The notes beneath the pieces were generated by a model. It had not been told where the DNA came from. It ran no database searches and saw only the letters and a program-made list of their open reading frames with translations. From Dichetophora obliterata (taxonomy: Eukaryota; Arthropoda; Insecta; Diptera; Sciomyzidae), in the NCBI GenBank assembly GCA_963920525.1, contig OY986435.1:99032115-99096114 (forward strand): a DNA stretch of 64,000 nt. Reading direction: 5' to 3'. The translations under genes and the position numbers were made by a program. The stretch's first letter is position 1. Each line of letters starts with the position of its first letter. Below are positions 30,356 through 42,317 of this stretch, one piece after another.

Positions 30356-30789
30356 ATAAATTTTTTATGGCAACTGTTATTTAATTTTGATTTTAAAAAA
30401 TAATTGCTGATTATTAGATTCGATAAGTAAACTTGCAAATATTGTCTATTATTATTTTGGTAGTCTTATATATTTAACTTTTTTGGACTTTTAAAATAAT
30501 TTTTGTAAGCTTAACGCTTGCATGAAATGTGGAATTTTCAGAAAGGTCAGAATTTTAAGTTAAGATTTTTTTCAAAAAAGAATGCGCTTTTCGTTTTTAT
30601 GCAATTTTGTGATGTCAACTTGTTCTTAAAACAAATATGTAATTTATTCATTTATATTAAGAGTAAGTTCGAATAAATGTACAGCGTAAACTTATAGCTT
30701 TACTCTACTGTATATATACGTCGATCATCTAATACTATGATTAAGATTTTGCTTAATTAAAGAGAAAAATAAACTTTTTAAGAAAAAAT
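30356..30789. other. AT-rich sequence
   Basis: Nothing recognised between the tandem repeats and the right TACCAC array. Confidence 0.4.
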
Positions 30790-30935
30790 TCCCAAATTCC
30801 CATGCAATTAAAAAATACCACGCTGAATTCCCACGCCAATTAAAAAATACCACGCTGAATTAAAAAATACCATGGGAATTCCCAAAAAAAAAATTCCCAA
30901 AACCAATTAAAAATTACCACGAATGGGATTTTTCC
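30790..30935 (+). repeat. AAATACCAC/ATTCCCA degenerate array, right
   Basis: Same word family as 25345-25615 and in the same orientation (TTCCCA..AATTAAAAAATACCAC), lying next to the right CTGGCAACCTTG end. Confidence 0.75.
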
Positions 30936-30954
30936 CACAATACTGGCAACCTTG

Positions 30955-31385
30955 TATGGATGTATGGTTATTAGGCGAACCCTTCTTGAAGCTGATTATC
31001 TATTCTTGTTGTTGTCGAAATCAGTGAAGATTTTGATCATCAAGCTGCTATGTGCCCGAGTAGGTATTCCGCCTGAATCCAGTTGGCGTAAGTAAATGAG
31101 GATTACTTTTTATTTTCCAGGTTTGAAAAATTTTCTGCTTTTGCTGCTTCAAAGGCGAAAAAGGAAAACTGTTGCAATTTGTTTCAAGTTTATATCAAGG
31201 CAATCAACGTTATTGTTCCACTTGGATTAACTCTCAAACTTATAAGGAACTTTATTTGAAATTGTTGACAATTTGCCACAAGAAAACCTCCAGCAGGCCG
31301 CTCAAACTTTTTCTTTTCCTTCCCACGTTTTTCTCCAGCCTAAAAATTCATTACCAAAATTTTTCAACCCCTTTTCACACAATCC
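30955..31385. other. Flank left of LTR retrotransposon pair
   Basis: Sequence between the repeat-bounded block and the truncated 5' end of the left gypsy copy. It does not resemble the LINE on the right side of the pair (53.4 kb), so the original left flank of the insertion has been lost. No gene recognised. Confidence 0.5.
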
Positions 31386-31479
31386 ATGTTTTTCGAGTTC
31401 ATTTAAATAAATTTTAGTTTTTTTTTATTAACCCAGTTTGGGCTCTCGTCACAATATGGCACCCAAATTCAATAAACTA

Positions 31480-31825
31480 AGCAGCAGCTGCCTATCGTGC
31501 TTTTTCGGAGTATCCATGCATAGAGCTGGCTTAGCCAGGGTATTCAAACTCTAGGCAAATTGCGCCTACGTAGGGATGCGGTGAAAGACCACAGATGAAA
31601 GCTGGTTAGCCATGTAATGCAATTGCATTTAAATCATATTTTTTTAGATATTCTTTTTGTTTAGCCGAATAACGCCGTATTAATAGGATAAGCTCAGTGT
31701 TAAACCCTGCTTCCTCATGATATTCTCCAGTAGTGCTGGCTTGGTTGGAGTAATTACACTCGAAGCCAATTGCGCCTACAGGAGAATACCTTGAGAAACC
31801 ATGGATGAAAATCTGAAGCAATAAA
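31480..31825 (+). repeat. Leader repeat units 2 and 3, left copy
   Basis: Two of the three tandem leader units found in the right copy (see 42318-42905). Each contains AATTGCGCCTA and a GGCTTAGCC or GGCTTGG segment. Unit 1, with the primer-site-like TGGCGCCC, is missing here because of the 5' truncation. Confidence 0.7.
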
Positions 31826-32450
31826 CCGAGTTGCTTCTATTCAATTCATATGATAAATTCAATCGTAGTTTTTTTTTGTATAACCAAAAATTTATCACAG
31901 AAGTGCAGACTAGAGAGTGAGTCCTTTTTGACGGAAGCTTAGCCAGTAGTTGGAAAACTGTAGTTAAATGTACGTTTGAGAAGAAAACAAAGCAACGAGC
32001 AATAGCATAATCTGAAGTGGAAAATTTCCATGAGGAGATTATTTGTATGGTACAAAAAGTTGCTTAAATCTTGGAGAAGAAGAAGTGAAGCGTTCAAATA
32101 AGGATTCTTATTTTGAGCTTAGTTCACGGATAGGAATTTACCAAATACCAAGCACAATAGCAGAAGAAGAAATGCGTAGAAAATAATGAATGAAAAACAA
32201 AATAAAGTTTTTGTATCACCAGGGTACCGACTTCGAGAATCGCACCCTGTATTTAAAACCCCCCACTCATCACCAATTTATTTATTTTGGAAAGTATTTT
32301 TGTTTTGATTAATTGAAATATCACTCGAGTGTTCGTGGTTTTTGCCAAGCGTGGTTTGAAAGTTGTTTTTGCATAAAGATTGATGCAAGAAGTTTAGATT
32401 ATATAAAACCAAAAATTTTTGGGTAAAAGATTGAATTTGTTTTTTTTGGT

Positions 32451-34169
32451 TTGCGGATGAGCTCCGAACGGATTAAACAAAAAAAGACTGCGTCTAAAAG
32501 ACGTCACATCACGTTCGACCTCAACCGGTCGTCTCCACAAGTAAAGTGGTTGAAAGAGAATACGCCGAAAAATAAAAATATGGAAGGAGATACGAATAGG
32601 GCACAACAGCAGAGCAGATTTTATGATCTGTCTAAAACCATAAGGCCGCTGGAGGTTCGTGGTGGGGAAGAAGCCAGTGGGCAGAGCAAAGATTATGGGC
32701 AAGGTGCTATACCTAAAAATGTAGAAGGCAGACAGTTTCCACCAGAGTTGTCTTTCCCTCCACCATTAAATAATGAAAATTCGAAGCAAATGGAAACATC
32801 AGAGATAGATGATGCTCACGATGAAGCTAACATCAACGCGGTGGTAGCCAAATCAGTAGCAGATTTTAAGGCGTCTATAGACAAGTCAATTCAAACAAGA
32901 ATAGAGGATGGTCTACGAGTGGGACTTCAAAGTATAATGGGAGAAATTAAAAATTTGCTACAACAGGATAGGTGCGAGCGTAGTCAAATGCAAAAAGACT
33001 CACCTAGGTATGAAGAGACTTTAGATGTAGGTAGAGGCAGTTCTAGGCAGGGTTCCAGTGGGAATGTAAATTTTCAGCCACGACCTGAAAAAAAAGAAGA
33101 GTCAATTTTAAATTTTGTAAATCGAAATCAGTCAAATCAGCGTGATCCAAATTATTTTTCTGACCGGTATGGAGGGCAAAGGCAGCCAACGACAGCAGCT
33201 AACGATCGTCATACAGGCAGCGCAGCAATGCGAAACCACTATGGTCCAAGCCAACCGAGTGTCACCTCATTCGCTGGAGCCATAAAAGTCGACAAGTGGG
33301 GCCTGATGTTCGATGGACGCAGCGGTAGCTTGTCAGTCGAAAATTTTGTTTTTCGCCTTGAACATCTTCAGGCACAATACGGATGCACCTGGGCAGAGAT
33401 ACTGAGGGACTTTCACCTGCTGTTGTCCAACGAGGCCAAAGAATGGTATTGGCTATACATCCAGACCAATTATGTGCCAGACTGGCCAACTTTGCGACAT
33501 GCAATCATGAGGCAGTACAGAACCAGCCGGACGAATTTCGAGGCGATGCGGGATTTAGTTGAGCGCAAGCAGCAATCAGGAGAGTCAATCGACGCATTCT
33601 TTCATGCTGTGTGGAAACTCAGGTCGAAGTTGATGCAGCCCCTGCCTGAGTACGAAGTAATCAAGATCATCAAGAGAAACCTTAAGGAGCACATCGGACG
33701 AATAGTGTATCCCATAACCGTGCACTCAGTGGAACATCTAAGAGATGAATGCAACGAAGTGGAGCGTACGTTTCCTCGGCGGGATGTGCGAGCCGTGCAG
33801 CAGCCGATAAGCAGATTCCAACGCAACGTAAGCGAGATAGCGATGCAAGCCATGGACGAGGCAAACAACGATGACAGCAGCGATCTGGTGCTAGTTGAAG
33901 AAGTGGAGGTGGCGGGTCCTCTGGGGACAAGTTTCCAGCAGCAGCAGTCCGGTAAACGAGTACTGGTCTGCTGGAACTGTCGTCAGCAGGGCCACGCGCT
34001 TAATGACTGCATGTCATTGCAGCAAAATATATTTTGCTATAAATGTGGATTACCCAACGTGATCACTCCGAAATGCCCAAAATGCGGATTGGGAAACGAG
34101 AGGAGGAACGCGGCGACGACGGGAGTGCCACGCTCCAGACCCGATCCCGAGGAGGTGAAGCGGATGTAA
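32451..34169 (+). CDS. gag: gag of left gypsy-type copy
   Basis: Open frame of 572 codons. The N-terminal 270 residues are polar and low complexity. A capsid-like region follows from about residue 275 (DKWGLMFDGRSGSLSVENFV, then LLSNEAKEWYWLYI). At about residues 506-545 there are zinc-knuckle motifs: CWNCRQQGHALNDC fits CX2CX4HX4C, followed by CYKCG and CPKCG pairs. The product would form the particle and bind element RNA. It overlaps pol by 127 nt, pol being in the -1 frame. It differs from the right copy by one codon insertion (Glu near residue 152) and a few substitutions. The start is the first ATG after the leader; nearby GTG or TTG starts were not considered. Confidence 0.88.
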   Translation: MRMSSERIKQKKTASKRRHITFDLNRSSPQVKWLKENTPKNKNMEGDTNRAQQQSRFYDLSKTIRPLEVRGGEEASGQSKDYGQGAIPKNVEGRQFPPELSFPPPLNNENSKQMETSEIDDAHDEANINAVVAKSVADFKASIDKSIQTRIEDGLRVGLQSIMGEIKNLLQQDRCERSQMQKDSPRYEETLDVGRGSSRQGSSGNVNFQPRPEKKEESILNFVNRNQSNQRDPNYFSDRYGGQRQPTTAANDRHTGSAAMRNHYGPSQPSVTSFAGAIKVDKWGLMFDGRSGSLSVENFVFRLEHLQAQYGCTWAEILRDFHLLLSNEAKEWYWLYIQTNYVPDWPTLRHAIMRQYRTSRTNFEAMRDLVERKQQSGESIDAFFHAVWKLRSKLMQPLPEYEVIKIIKRNLKEHIGRIVYPITVHSVEHLRDECNEVERTFPRRDVRAVQQPISRFQRNVSEIAMQAMDEANNDDSSDLVLVEEVEVAGPLGTSFQQQQSGKRVLVCWNCRQQGHALNDCMSLQQNIFCYKCGLPNVITPKCPKCGLGNERRNAATTGVPRSRPDPEEVKRM

Positions 34170-36553
34170 TCGCACAAACTGAGGCCGAAGTAGACGAAAG
34201 AGCAGATGATAAGGAGGCAGCCGAACCTGTAAAAGAGAGAAAAATTAATATTTTAAAAGGACTCACGGACTTTAATAAGAGCAGCAAAAACTTAAAAACC
34301 ATTAAACCCATAGAAGAGCGAATTCAGCATTATTATGAAGCCAGACAGCGAATTTTTAATGACAGCCAGCTGAATGGTAAACGTGAAGTCACCAGAAGGA
34401 TACAACGAGCTCGAGAGAATTGTGCAAAAAGAAGGATGATCCGGAGGCAGATAGTTGAAGCAGTGTGCCAAGCAGATGGAAAAGACCCACGAGCCTATGC
34501 TGACGTCGAGATAGGCGGCAAAAAAGTGCGTGGGTTGTTGGACACTGGCGCATCAGTAAGCATTCTTGGACGAGGTTCTCGAGAATTGATTGAAGAGCTG
34601 GGAGTCGATGTGGACCAATACTTTTCGATAGTGAAGACTGCGGGAGGACGTCAACACAACATTCTGGGCAAAGTTCAACTGAATGTGAAATTTAAAGAAA
34701 AAAATATTACGATTTTATTTTATATTTGTCCGTATTTGGAGCAAGAAGTTTACCTAGGGATTGATTTCTGGAGGGCTTTTGAACTAGCGGATGATGTCAT
34801 CGGAGTAAGCGAGCTGAGTATGGCCAACGTGCCAGCGCAGGGTGAATCAGCGGCAGCAAGCACGGAACACGAGCTGACAGTGGAGCAGCAAAAACGTCTA
34901 GCAGGCGTGATTCGACAATTCCGATGTTTTGAAGAGCATGGGTTAGGACGTACCCATAAGGAGCAGCACACCATCGAGCTGATTGAAAATGCAGTACCAG
35001 TTAAGGATCGTCATTATCCAATTTCTCCGGCGGTGCAAGAAATAGTCTATAAAGAAATAGATCAAATGCTAAAATTAGGCGTTATAGAGGAAAGCCAGAG
35101 CGCGTGGAGTAACCGCACAACTATAGTGCGCAAACCAGATAAAAACCGGTTTTGTTTAGATGCTAGAAAGCTGAATGACCGTATGGTGAAGGACGCCTAT
35201 CCTTTGCAAAACATCGATGGGATCCTGAGCCGTATCGATGAAACATATTTTATAAGCAGCGTAGATCTGAAATTTGCATTTTGGCAGGTTGAGCTGGAGG
35301 AAAAGAGCAAAGCGTACACTGCGTTTGCGGTACCAGGCAGACCGCTCTATCAATTTGCAGTGATGCCGTTCGGCCTCTGCAATGCGGCGCAACGTCTTTG
35401 TCGGTTAATGGACAAAGTGATTCCCCAGAGGTTGAAATCGAACGTCTTCACGTATTTGGACGATCTGTTGATAATAGCCGCAGATTTTGATACTCATATA
35501 AAAGTTTTAAGAGAGGTAGCTGAATGCTTGAAAGAGGCCAATTTAACAATCGGCCTCAAAAAGTCAAAATTCTGCTTCAAAGAGTTGAGATATTTAGGGT
35601 TTATCATAGGAGGTGGCGCGCTGAAAACGGATCCTGAGAAGGTGTCCGCGATCAAAAGAATTCCGATTCCGAGGTCACCGCGAGAAGTGCGAAGCTTCTT
35701 GGGCACGGCTGGGTGGTATCGGCGCTTCATCCATAACTTTGCCGCAATATCGGCGCCGCTTAGCGACACGCTAAAAAAAGGCTCAAAGTTCACGATGACC
35801 CCCGCTGCGATTGAGGCTTTTGGTCAACTTAAGACAGCGTTAACATCAGCCCCGGTTTTGAGACACGCCGATTTCAGCAAGCGTTTCTGGATTCAGTGTG
35901 ATGCATCAGACATTGGCGTAGGAGCAGTTCTTTTTCAAGTAGATGAAAACAAACACGAAAACCCCATAGCGTTTTTCTCGCATAAACTGAACGGCCACCA
36001 ACGCAATTACAGCGTGACGGAAAAGGAGTGCTTGGCAGCTGTTCTTGCAATTAAGAGATTCCGCCCTTACGTCGAGATGATGGCGTTCACCGTCATCACA
36101 GACCATGCCAGTTTGAAGTGGCTTATGTCATTTAAAGATTTAAGCGGTAGACTAGCCAGGTGGTCTCTGCAGCTGCAAGCGTTCGACTTCGAAATCGAAC
36201 ACCGGAAAGGCGCAGATAACGTCGTAGCCGACACACTCTCCCGCGCTGTAGAGGAACTGGAATTAAATGGCGACGAACTGCTTGATATCGAAACAATGGA
36301 ATTTTCTTCACCAGAATACGTACAGCTGATTGAAAGCATAAAAAGGAATGAGGACAAATTAATTGATTTGAGGATCGACAACGGCATGGTTTTCAAGAAA
36401 ACCGTATTTGATCACGAGGATACTGAAGTCGATAAAATCAAATGGAAACTGTGGGTACCCGAAGCGCTGACGTCGACTCTAATTTCTAAGGCACACGAGC
36501 CACCAGTGATGGCACACGGAGGAATCGCGAAAACCCTACACCGACTGCGATAA
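34043..36553 (+). pseudogene. pol: pol of left gypsy-type copy, 5' part (protease, RT, RNase H)
   Basis: Pol frame, -1 relative to gag, ended early by TAA at 36551-36553; the right copy has CAA at this codon. Protease: GLLDTGASVSILG near residue 165. RT: FCLDARKLNDR, SSVDLKFAFWQVELE, MPFGLCNAAQ and TYLDDLLI near residue 470. RNase H: FWIQCDASDIGVGAVLF near residue 615 and VTEKECLAAV. The stop falls inside the zinc-binding region that begins integrase (AHGGIAKTLHRLR), so protease, RT and RNase H remain encoded but integrase is cut off. One substitution in the RT (Met for Thr in NDR-VKDAYP) is also seen relative to the right copy. Confidence 0.88.
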
Positions 36554-37522
36554 TTTTATTATTGGCCAGGGATGACACGACAGGTGCGCAATTATGTAAA
36601 CAACTGTATCGCATGCAAAGAGAATAAGGCAACGAACATCGAACTAAGGCCTGGGATCGGTCAAGAGGTGATTACCGAGCGGCCATTTCAAAAGTTGTAT
36701 GTAGACTTTTTAGGGAAATATCCGCGCTCGAAAAAAGGAAATTGTTACATTTTTATCGTGGTCGACCACTTCTCCAAATTTGTAATGTTGAAAGCTATGC
36801 GTGAAGCTACCGCTGTAAGAGTTGTCGAGTTTTTAAAACATGAAGTTTTCTACAAATTTGGAGTGCCTGAGGTCATACATAGCGATAATGGAGTGCAATT
36901 TGCATCCAAAGAATTTCAAAATATGGTTCAGACATTTAAAATAAATCATTTGAGAACGGCAATGTATTCGCCGCAATCAAACGCGGCAGAGCGAGTGAAT
37001 CAGTCAGTGCTGGGGGCAATACGGACGTATCTCGAAGAAGATCATCGCGAATGGGATATGTATTTGCCCGAAATAGAATGTGCACTTCGAAGTTCTGTTC
37101 ACGCTGCTACCGGTGTAACGCCATTCTGCGCGCTATTTGGACATAATATGTTCCTCAGTGGAACGGACTACAAGCTGGCACGCCAACTCGGATCATTAAG
37201 CGAACCAGAAACAATGCTCCTGAATCGAAGCGACAGATTAACAATTTTACGCGAAAAACTGCAAAAGAACCTCCATACAGCGTACGAGCGGAGCGCGCAG
37301 CGATATAATCGTCGGAAGCGAGAAGTACATTTTTTACCAGGACAAGAGGTGTTCAAAAGAAATTTTACGCAAAGCAATTTCAAGCACAATATCAACGCAA
37401 AGTTCTGTAAAAAATTCATAAAATGTCGAATAAGCGAAGCCGTTGGCAACAACAGTTACAAACTTGAAAGTCTCAGTGGTAAGCCCCTAGGGACATTCCA
37501 TGCGAAAGACCTCAAACAGTGA
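36554..37522 (+). pseudogene. pol: pol of left gypsy-type copy, integrase part after the stop
   Basis: Same frame as the preceding pol segment, downstream of the nonsense codon. It contains CIACKENKA (the Cys pair of the HHCC zinc site), the DDE core residues in KLYVDFLGKY, VIHSDNGVQF and AAERVNQSVL, and a basic C-terminal tail ending FHAKDLKQ. It would be translated only by readthrough. Apart from the stop it looks intact. Confidence 0.85.
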
Positions 37523-38595
37523 AGCGACCAAGAAAAGAAATATATGAAATCTAACATTTGTGCTAAGCTTACCTTTTTTTTGTTTTTGCGGCGAGGGTGG
37601 AAAAATAAAGATGTTCCGAAAACGTATGGGCAGGTTGCGAAGCAGATGGTCAAGGTTGTTCGATAACGGCGCAGATCCGAACCTGGAAAAATAAAATAGA
37701 GAAAAAATTACAAAGTAATTGTTCTTTAGGGAAAACAACTTTTAGTGCATGTCAGAATAATCTAAAACTTCCCGGCATGAGTAGAGCTGCAACCGGAACC
37801 TTCAGAAAGTCGTATTTAAGAGAGTAGTAGAGGATGTAGATAATAGCAAAAAGATGGCCCGGCTAGCAATGTAGAGTATGAGACTCTTACGATCTCAGGG
37901 TGTGGGAAGTAGCCTGCGATGGGCTGAAGCGAATAAACAAGTAAAACGTTCACGAAAAAAAAAATTTTTTTTACAACAAAGTATTCGATGTCACGCACAC
38001 TGCCTTTGGCCAAATTAAAACTTTACCAAATGCAGAGTTTTGTTGCGTGTCAGATTTTTGAGAAAAATAAATAAAATTTACTGACCGGGTAAATTTGAGT
38101 AGCGCCCTGAATGCGGCCCTGTGCCACCATGAACCGGCGTAAACGACAGCTGCAGATGAATGCGTATTCTGAAATAGAAAAAAAAAAATATAGAAAAAAT
38201 AAATCAACACAAGATCACTAGCAATAAATCAACGATGAGTAAAATTTTATTTAATGTAGGTTTAAGAAACACAAGGATAATCCAACCAAAACAAGCACGG
38301 GAAAACAACAAAAATTCGCCAACACTCGAATCGCGTATTGGCATAGATTTGCAGTAGCTATTCACTTTGAATCTGTGCCAATATCACAACACGCGCACTA
38401 TTGGTACACACCACGGTTTAAGATTAAATTAATACACGCACTGGTTTTATATTTTTATTATATTATCTTAGAATTTTTATTTATTTACCATTCCATTTGC
38501 CATTCTGGCAGCCGATTGATGTTTTTTTTCACTAATTATCTCTGACACTTGTCAGATCGCATCGATCCTACGAGTGGGAGCGAGATGGAAGGAGG
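37523..38595 (+). other. 3' region of left gypsy-type copy
   Basis: Non-coding stretch between pol and the LTR. It contains A-runs and ends in purine-rich tracts: GAGATGGAAGGAGG at 38582-38595 and AAAGGAAGGGCGG at 38689-38701, either of which could be the polypurine tract. No env-like frame is present. Confidence 0.5.
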
Positions 38596-39529
38596 TGTGA
38601 TCAATTGACAGGTAGTGCGAAAAGTGGATTTTGTCTGGTGACTGCTATATCGACGATGAGTTCCACACCTAAGGTTCATGGAACGACTAAAGGAAGGGCG
38701 GTGTTTACACTCATTTTATAGCTGCAGGTCTAGAAAAGGTTCGAACCATGACGTTTTTGGGGGCGGAGTTATAAGATTATAGAAAAGTTAGAAGGTAGCC
38801 AGTGTTGGGACTTTTAAAAAAATAGCCGCCTATGCGTTCATGCGTGCCTAGGATGCGAGCCAACTTTTGAAGGCGGAAAATGGCCGAAATAATGGCCTTG
38901 ACAAGCGGTACGTGAGAGAAATTAGGCCAACGACCCTACAAAAATCTCAAGGTCTATCCCAGAACTGTAGAGGCTAGGTAGTCATTCACCCCGGGAAATG
39001 TAATGTTGACTAGAGGTTTGGTAGTTGTGTGGTGCAGGAAAACAAATTAGTAGGCAGGCTAAAGTTAGGTGAAGTCAGGGATTGAGAGTTAGTTACAAAA
39101 AAATATCAGGCAGTGCAAGTGTTGAAAAAGTAATTTGTTAAAAAAAAAAAATATATAAAGTGTTTAAGTTCCAGAGAAGTGCGGTATCCTGAAAAAAATA
39201 AAGAATATTGAAGGAGTATCCTTCATATTGTGAGTAGTTTTTTTATTGAAAAAAGTAAAAAAAAAAAAAAAAAATTAGTTTGGGCAGTGAAAATTGTGTT
39301 AGAGTAAAAGTGGTAATTTTCAAACAGGTCAGCGGGAAAAGGAAAACTCTGCAGGCAAGATAGAGGAGAAGTCCGGATTAGGAGGAAATATTGTCAGGAA
39401 GGAAAGGATTAAAAGGATTAAATACTTAACGTAGTAGTAGAAATGGCAAAGGACTAGGTAAGTCGGGCAGTTTTTGTTCATTAGTCAGATAGTGATCGTG
39501 CGCATTTTTCTACTAGGATTTTAAATTTT

Positions 39530-39775
39530 GTGAGAAATCAGCAGCAAGAAATCAGCATCAAGCTGAACGAAAACATCATCAAGGCAAGAAAATCGTCATC
39601 AAAAGCTGCAAAAATCTTCATAAAAAAAGTGGGAGAGTCATCATTGCAAGAAGCCACAGAAGACGCTGCAACACACCAAAATAAGTCATATCCGGTGGTC
39701 TGGAAAAAAAAAGATAAGTGCGATTCACGTTATTTAGTAGACTCACAAAAAAATCCGAGGTCCTTTGCATTTTGA
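39530..39775 (+). other. Short open frame in LTR, 81 codons
   Basis: Lys/Ser/Glu-rich frame (RNQQQEISIKLNENIIKARK...) that is identical in protein sequence at 50609-50854, with one silent difference seen. It begins just after an A-rich tract. I recognise no domain; the identity may simply reflect the recent duplication. Not claimed as a gene. Confidence 0.3.
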
Positions 39776-39936
39776 ATATCCTGCGCGGATAATGCCCAAA
39801 TTCATAGATATTTAAAATTTCAACCTTGCCAATATCTGGGACGGCCCATAGGCCAAATTAAAAAGATTCGGTGCGGATGGACAGAGTAGTCCATATATAT
39901 ATATATATATATAATGCATCATATTCGGCCGGGCTC

Positions 39937-39953
39937 CTATGCGTATATATAAA
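39937..39953 (+). promoter_or_regulatory. TATA box candidate in LTR
   Basis: ATGCGTATATATAAAG in the middle of the LTR; the same sequence occurs at about 51016-51032. It is the best TATA match in this LTR. Confidence 0.4.
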
Positions 39954-42191
39954 GAAATCGGAAAAATTTATCTTAGAATATTTGAAACTTTTAAAATAGA
40001 AAGGCAAAACGGATATAAGGTTTTGTAATGGTGTAGAATTTTTGTTAAAAATTTTATTTAAGATCTTAAAAAAAAAGGTTTTATTTAAAATCAGCCGAAA
40101 AATCCATTTTTAATCAGCTTTAAGAATCCGCCGAAAAATTCATTTTACCAATCTGCATAAAAAAATCAATAAAAATAAATTTAAATTCATTTTCAAGTCT
40201 GCCATAAAAATCAGCGAAAATTTGCATTAAAATTCCTGTTGGCTTCAAATCGGCATTAAAAGCAGTTAAAATCATGTTTTTTTAAAACATCAAGTTAAAT
40301 CTGTTTCAAAAGTTAATTTGAAATCCTGCATAATAAATAAAATAAAATTCGGAATCGGCAAAAACAATGGGCAAATCAAATTTTGTAAAAATTATTTTTA
40401 TTTAAAATAGTATATACATATCCTTAAATAATTTCCAATGTTATAATTGTTTAGTGTTAAGTGAAAAAAAAGGATCAATTTTTAATAAGTTAAGGAAAAG
40501 AAAATAAGTATCTTGACTAATAATTTTCGGTGGCTGTAAAACTCAGTCAGGAATAAATAGCAAGGCTTAAGTGATATTCTATATATTTAAAAAAAAAAAA
40601 AAATCCGTGGCATATTCATTTGCGCTAAGTGTTTGGATTTTGTAGCTAAACCTATTTGACCCACCCTAAGAGAGCTCCTTTAGGCAGGAAAAAAAAAAAG
40701 GTTTTTCACTTAACCAAAAGAATTCGGAGATCGAATCAAATAATAGAAAATAAACATTGTTTTTTTTAGTGCAGTGCACGCATATATTTTAGCCACAAAT
40801 CCTTGTGTATCCTATTCATATAATTTCACATTTTTCTTGCATATATATTATATTTTTTTATCAAATCATATTATATAAATTTATTAATCCATTTGTTTCA
40901 GAAAGTAAAAATGGTAACTTATGAAAATTGATATTTTTTTTCATATTAAACATTGTTTATCATTATGTATATAGATTAAGTTTTTTGCGGGAGTATATCT
41001 CCTATATATAATTAGTTTTTTTATTCCTGAATTCAGAAAATACAAGAAGTATTTACATTGTGATAGCGAACATTTTGTTTTTGGTTGTGTTTATAATGCT
41101 TAAATTTTTGTTCTTTTTGATTAATGGTTTTGCTAATGTTTAAGTACAATTAGTTGTGTTGATAGATACACTTAAAATTTCTCAAAAATTGTGAAAGAAA
41201 TTTTTTTAAATAATTATGTAGAACACGGTTGTTTTTGGTTCGTTTTTTTTTGTTATTATTACATACTTTTTCGTGAGTTTTGAATTCAGCTATAATTAGT
41301 TTTTTTATACTGTTTAAATTCTAGAATAGATAGGAAATTTTTAATTGATTATTCTGAACATTTTTGTAGTGGCGCTAATTCTTAAACATTTTTGTTTGTG
41401 ATACTTTTTTTTAAAATTAAATATTGTTTTTAAATTAAATACTAGAATACATGAAATTTTCATAAGAATACAGTGTTGGGAACCTAAAAAGAAAGGAAAT
41501 AAATTAATATTAAAATTTATGAATGTTCAAATGTAGCTAAAATTTTCTTGTAATAAAATAAGCTGAAACGAGAAAAAGAAAGACAAATTAGAAATTTATA
41601 AGAATATAGAATTAAAATAATTGTTTTAGTAATTTATACCTATTTGGCTGCTGGCTGAAAATAGAATAAGAAATCGTTAGGGTATTGAAATAATAAAATG
41701 TGAATAATGCTTAAAGTCAAAGTGATGGTTTGCTAATTCAATCCGTGGTGGGGGAGATAAATACAGGGGCGGTGCAAAAAGGGGTACGAGTGGTGATCAA
41801 GATGAGTTAAGCAAAAAGTTATTTTTGCGGTTTTTTTGTGTGTTTGTGGGGTTATCATAAATCGTGACACAAGATAACCAAGGATGGGAGGGCACGCAAG
41901 AGGATAACAGCTCCTCATTCTACTTTTGGCTTGTGTTTTGGTAAATTAGCTGAGATGGTAAATTCTTTGGGTTGGGAGTGTTTGATTTTGTTTTTTTTTC
42001 GGTGATTTTTGGTTTCGCTTTAGTTTGATTTTTTTTTATTTCTTTTAAATTTTATTTCTTTCGGTTTTATATTTGTTGTTTTTTTTTGTTAGTGCGGCCT
42101 AATTTAGTTTTCGGTCAACTTTTGTAGTTGCATACATTCTTTTTATTATTTGAATTATTGTTTCTTTTAGTTTTGTTTTTTTTTTCTCTTG

Positions 42192-42297
42192 CTTCCGGTT
42201 TGCACCGGAAGTTATTGTTGCATCCTCGACCTGGCCTGTCGGGTTGAGAACAGCGCCCATAAAGACCGTGAGCTAGTCGGTGTCATTCAGGCCAGGT
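42192..42297 (+). repeat. Nested inverted repeats at the LTR 3' end
   Basis: Hairpin CTTCCGGT-TTGC-ACCGGAAG (42192-42211), then a larger stem with 10-bp arms ACCTGGCCTG (42229-42238) and CAGGCCAGGT (42288-42297). Both are repeated exactly at the right LTR (53271-53376). They suggest a folded U5 RNA next to the primer site. Confidence 0.7.
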
Positions 42298-42317
42298 ACG
42301 ATCCCAAGGGACGCATA

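Larger units (their letters stand above)
25331..30954. mobile_element. Repeat-bounded block with CAAGGTTGCCAG inverted ends
   Basis: CAAGGTTGCCAG at 25331-25342 faces CTGGCAACCTTG at 30943-30954. Just inside both ends lie arrays of AAATACCAC/ATTCCCA words (25345-25615 and 30790-30935). These look like the two ends of one DNA element split by the LTR-like unit at 25930-29085, but two separate related elements cannot be excluded. No transposase frame is present. Confidence 0.45.

Noticed and set aside
41733..41918. 61-codon minus-strand frame present in both gypsy LTRs (also 52811-52996)
   Set aside because: Identity follows from the recent duplication; no domain or start context supports it.
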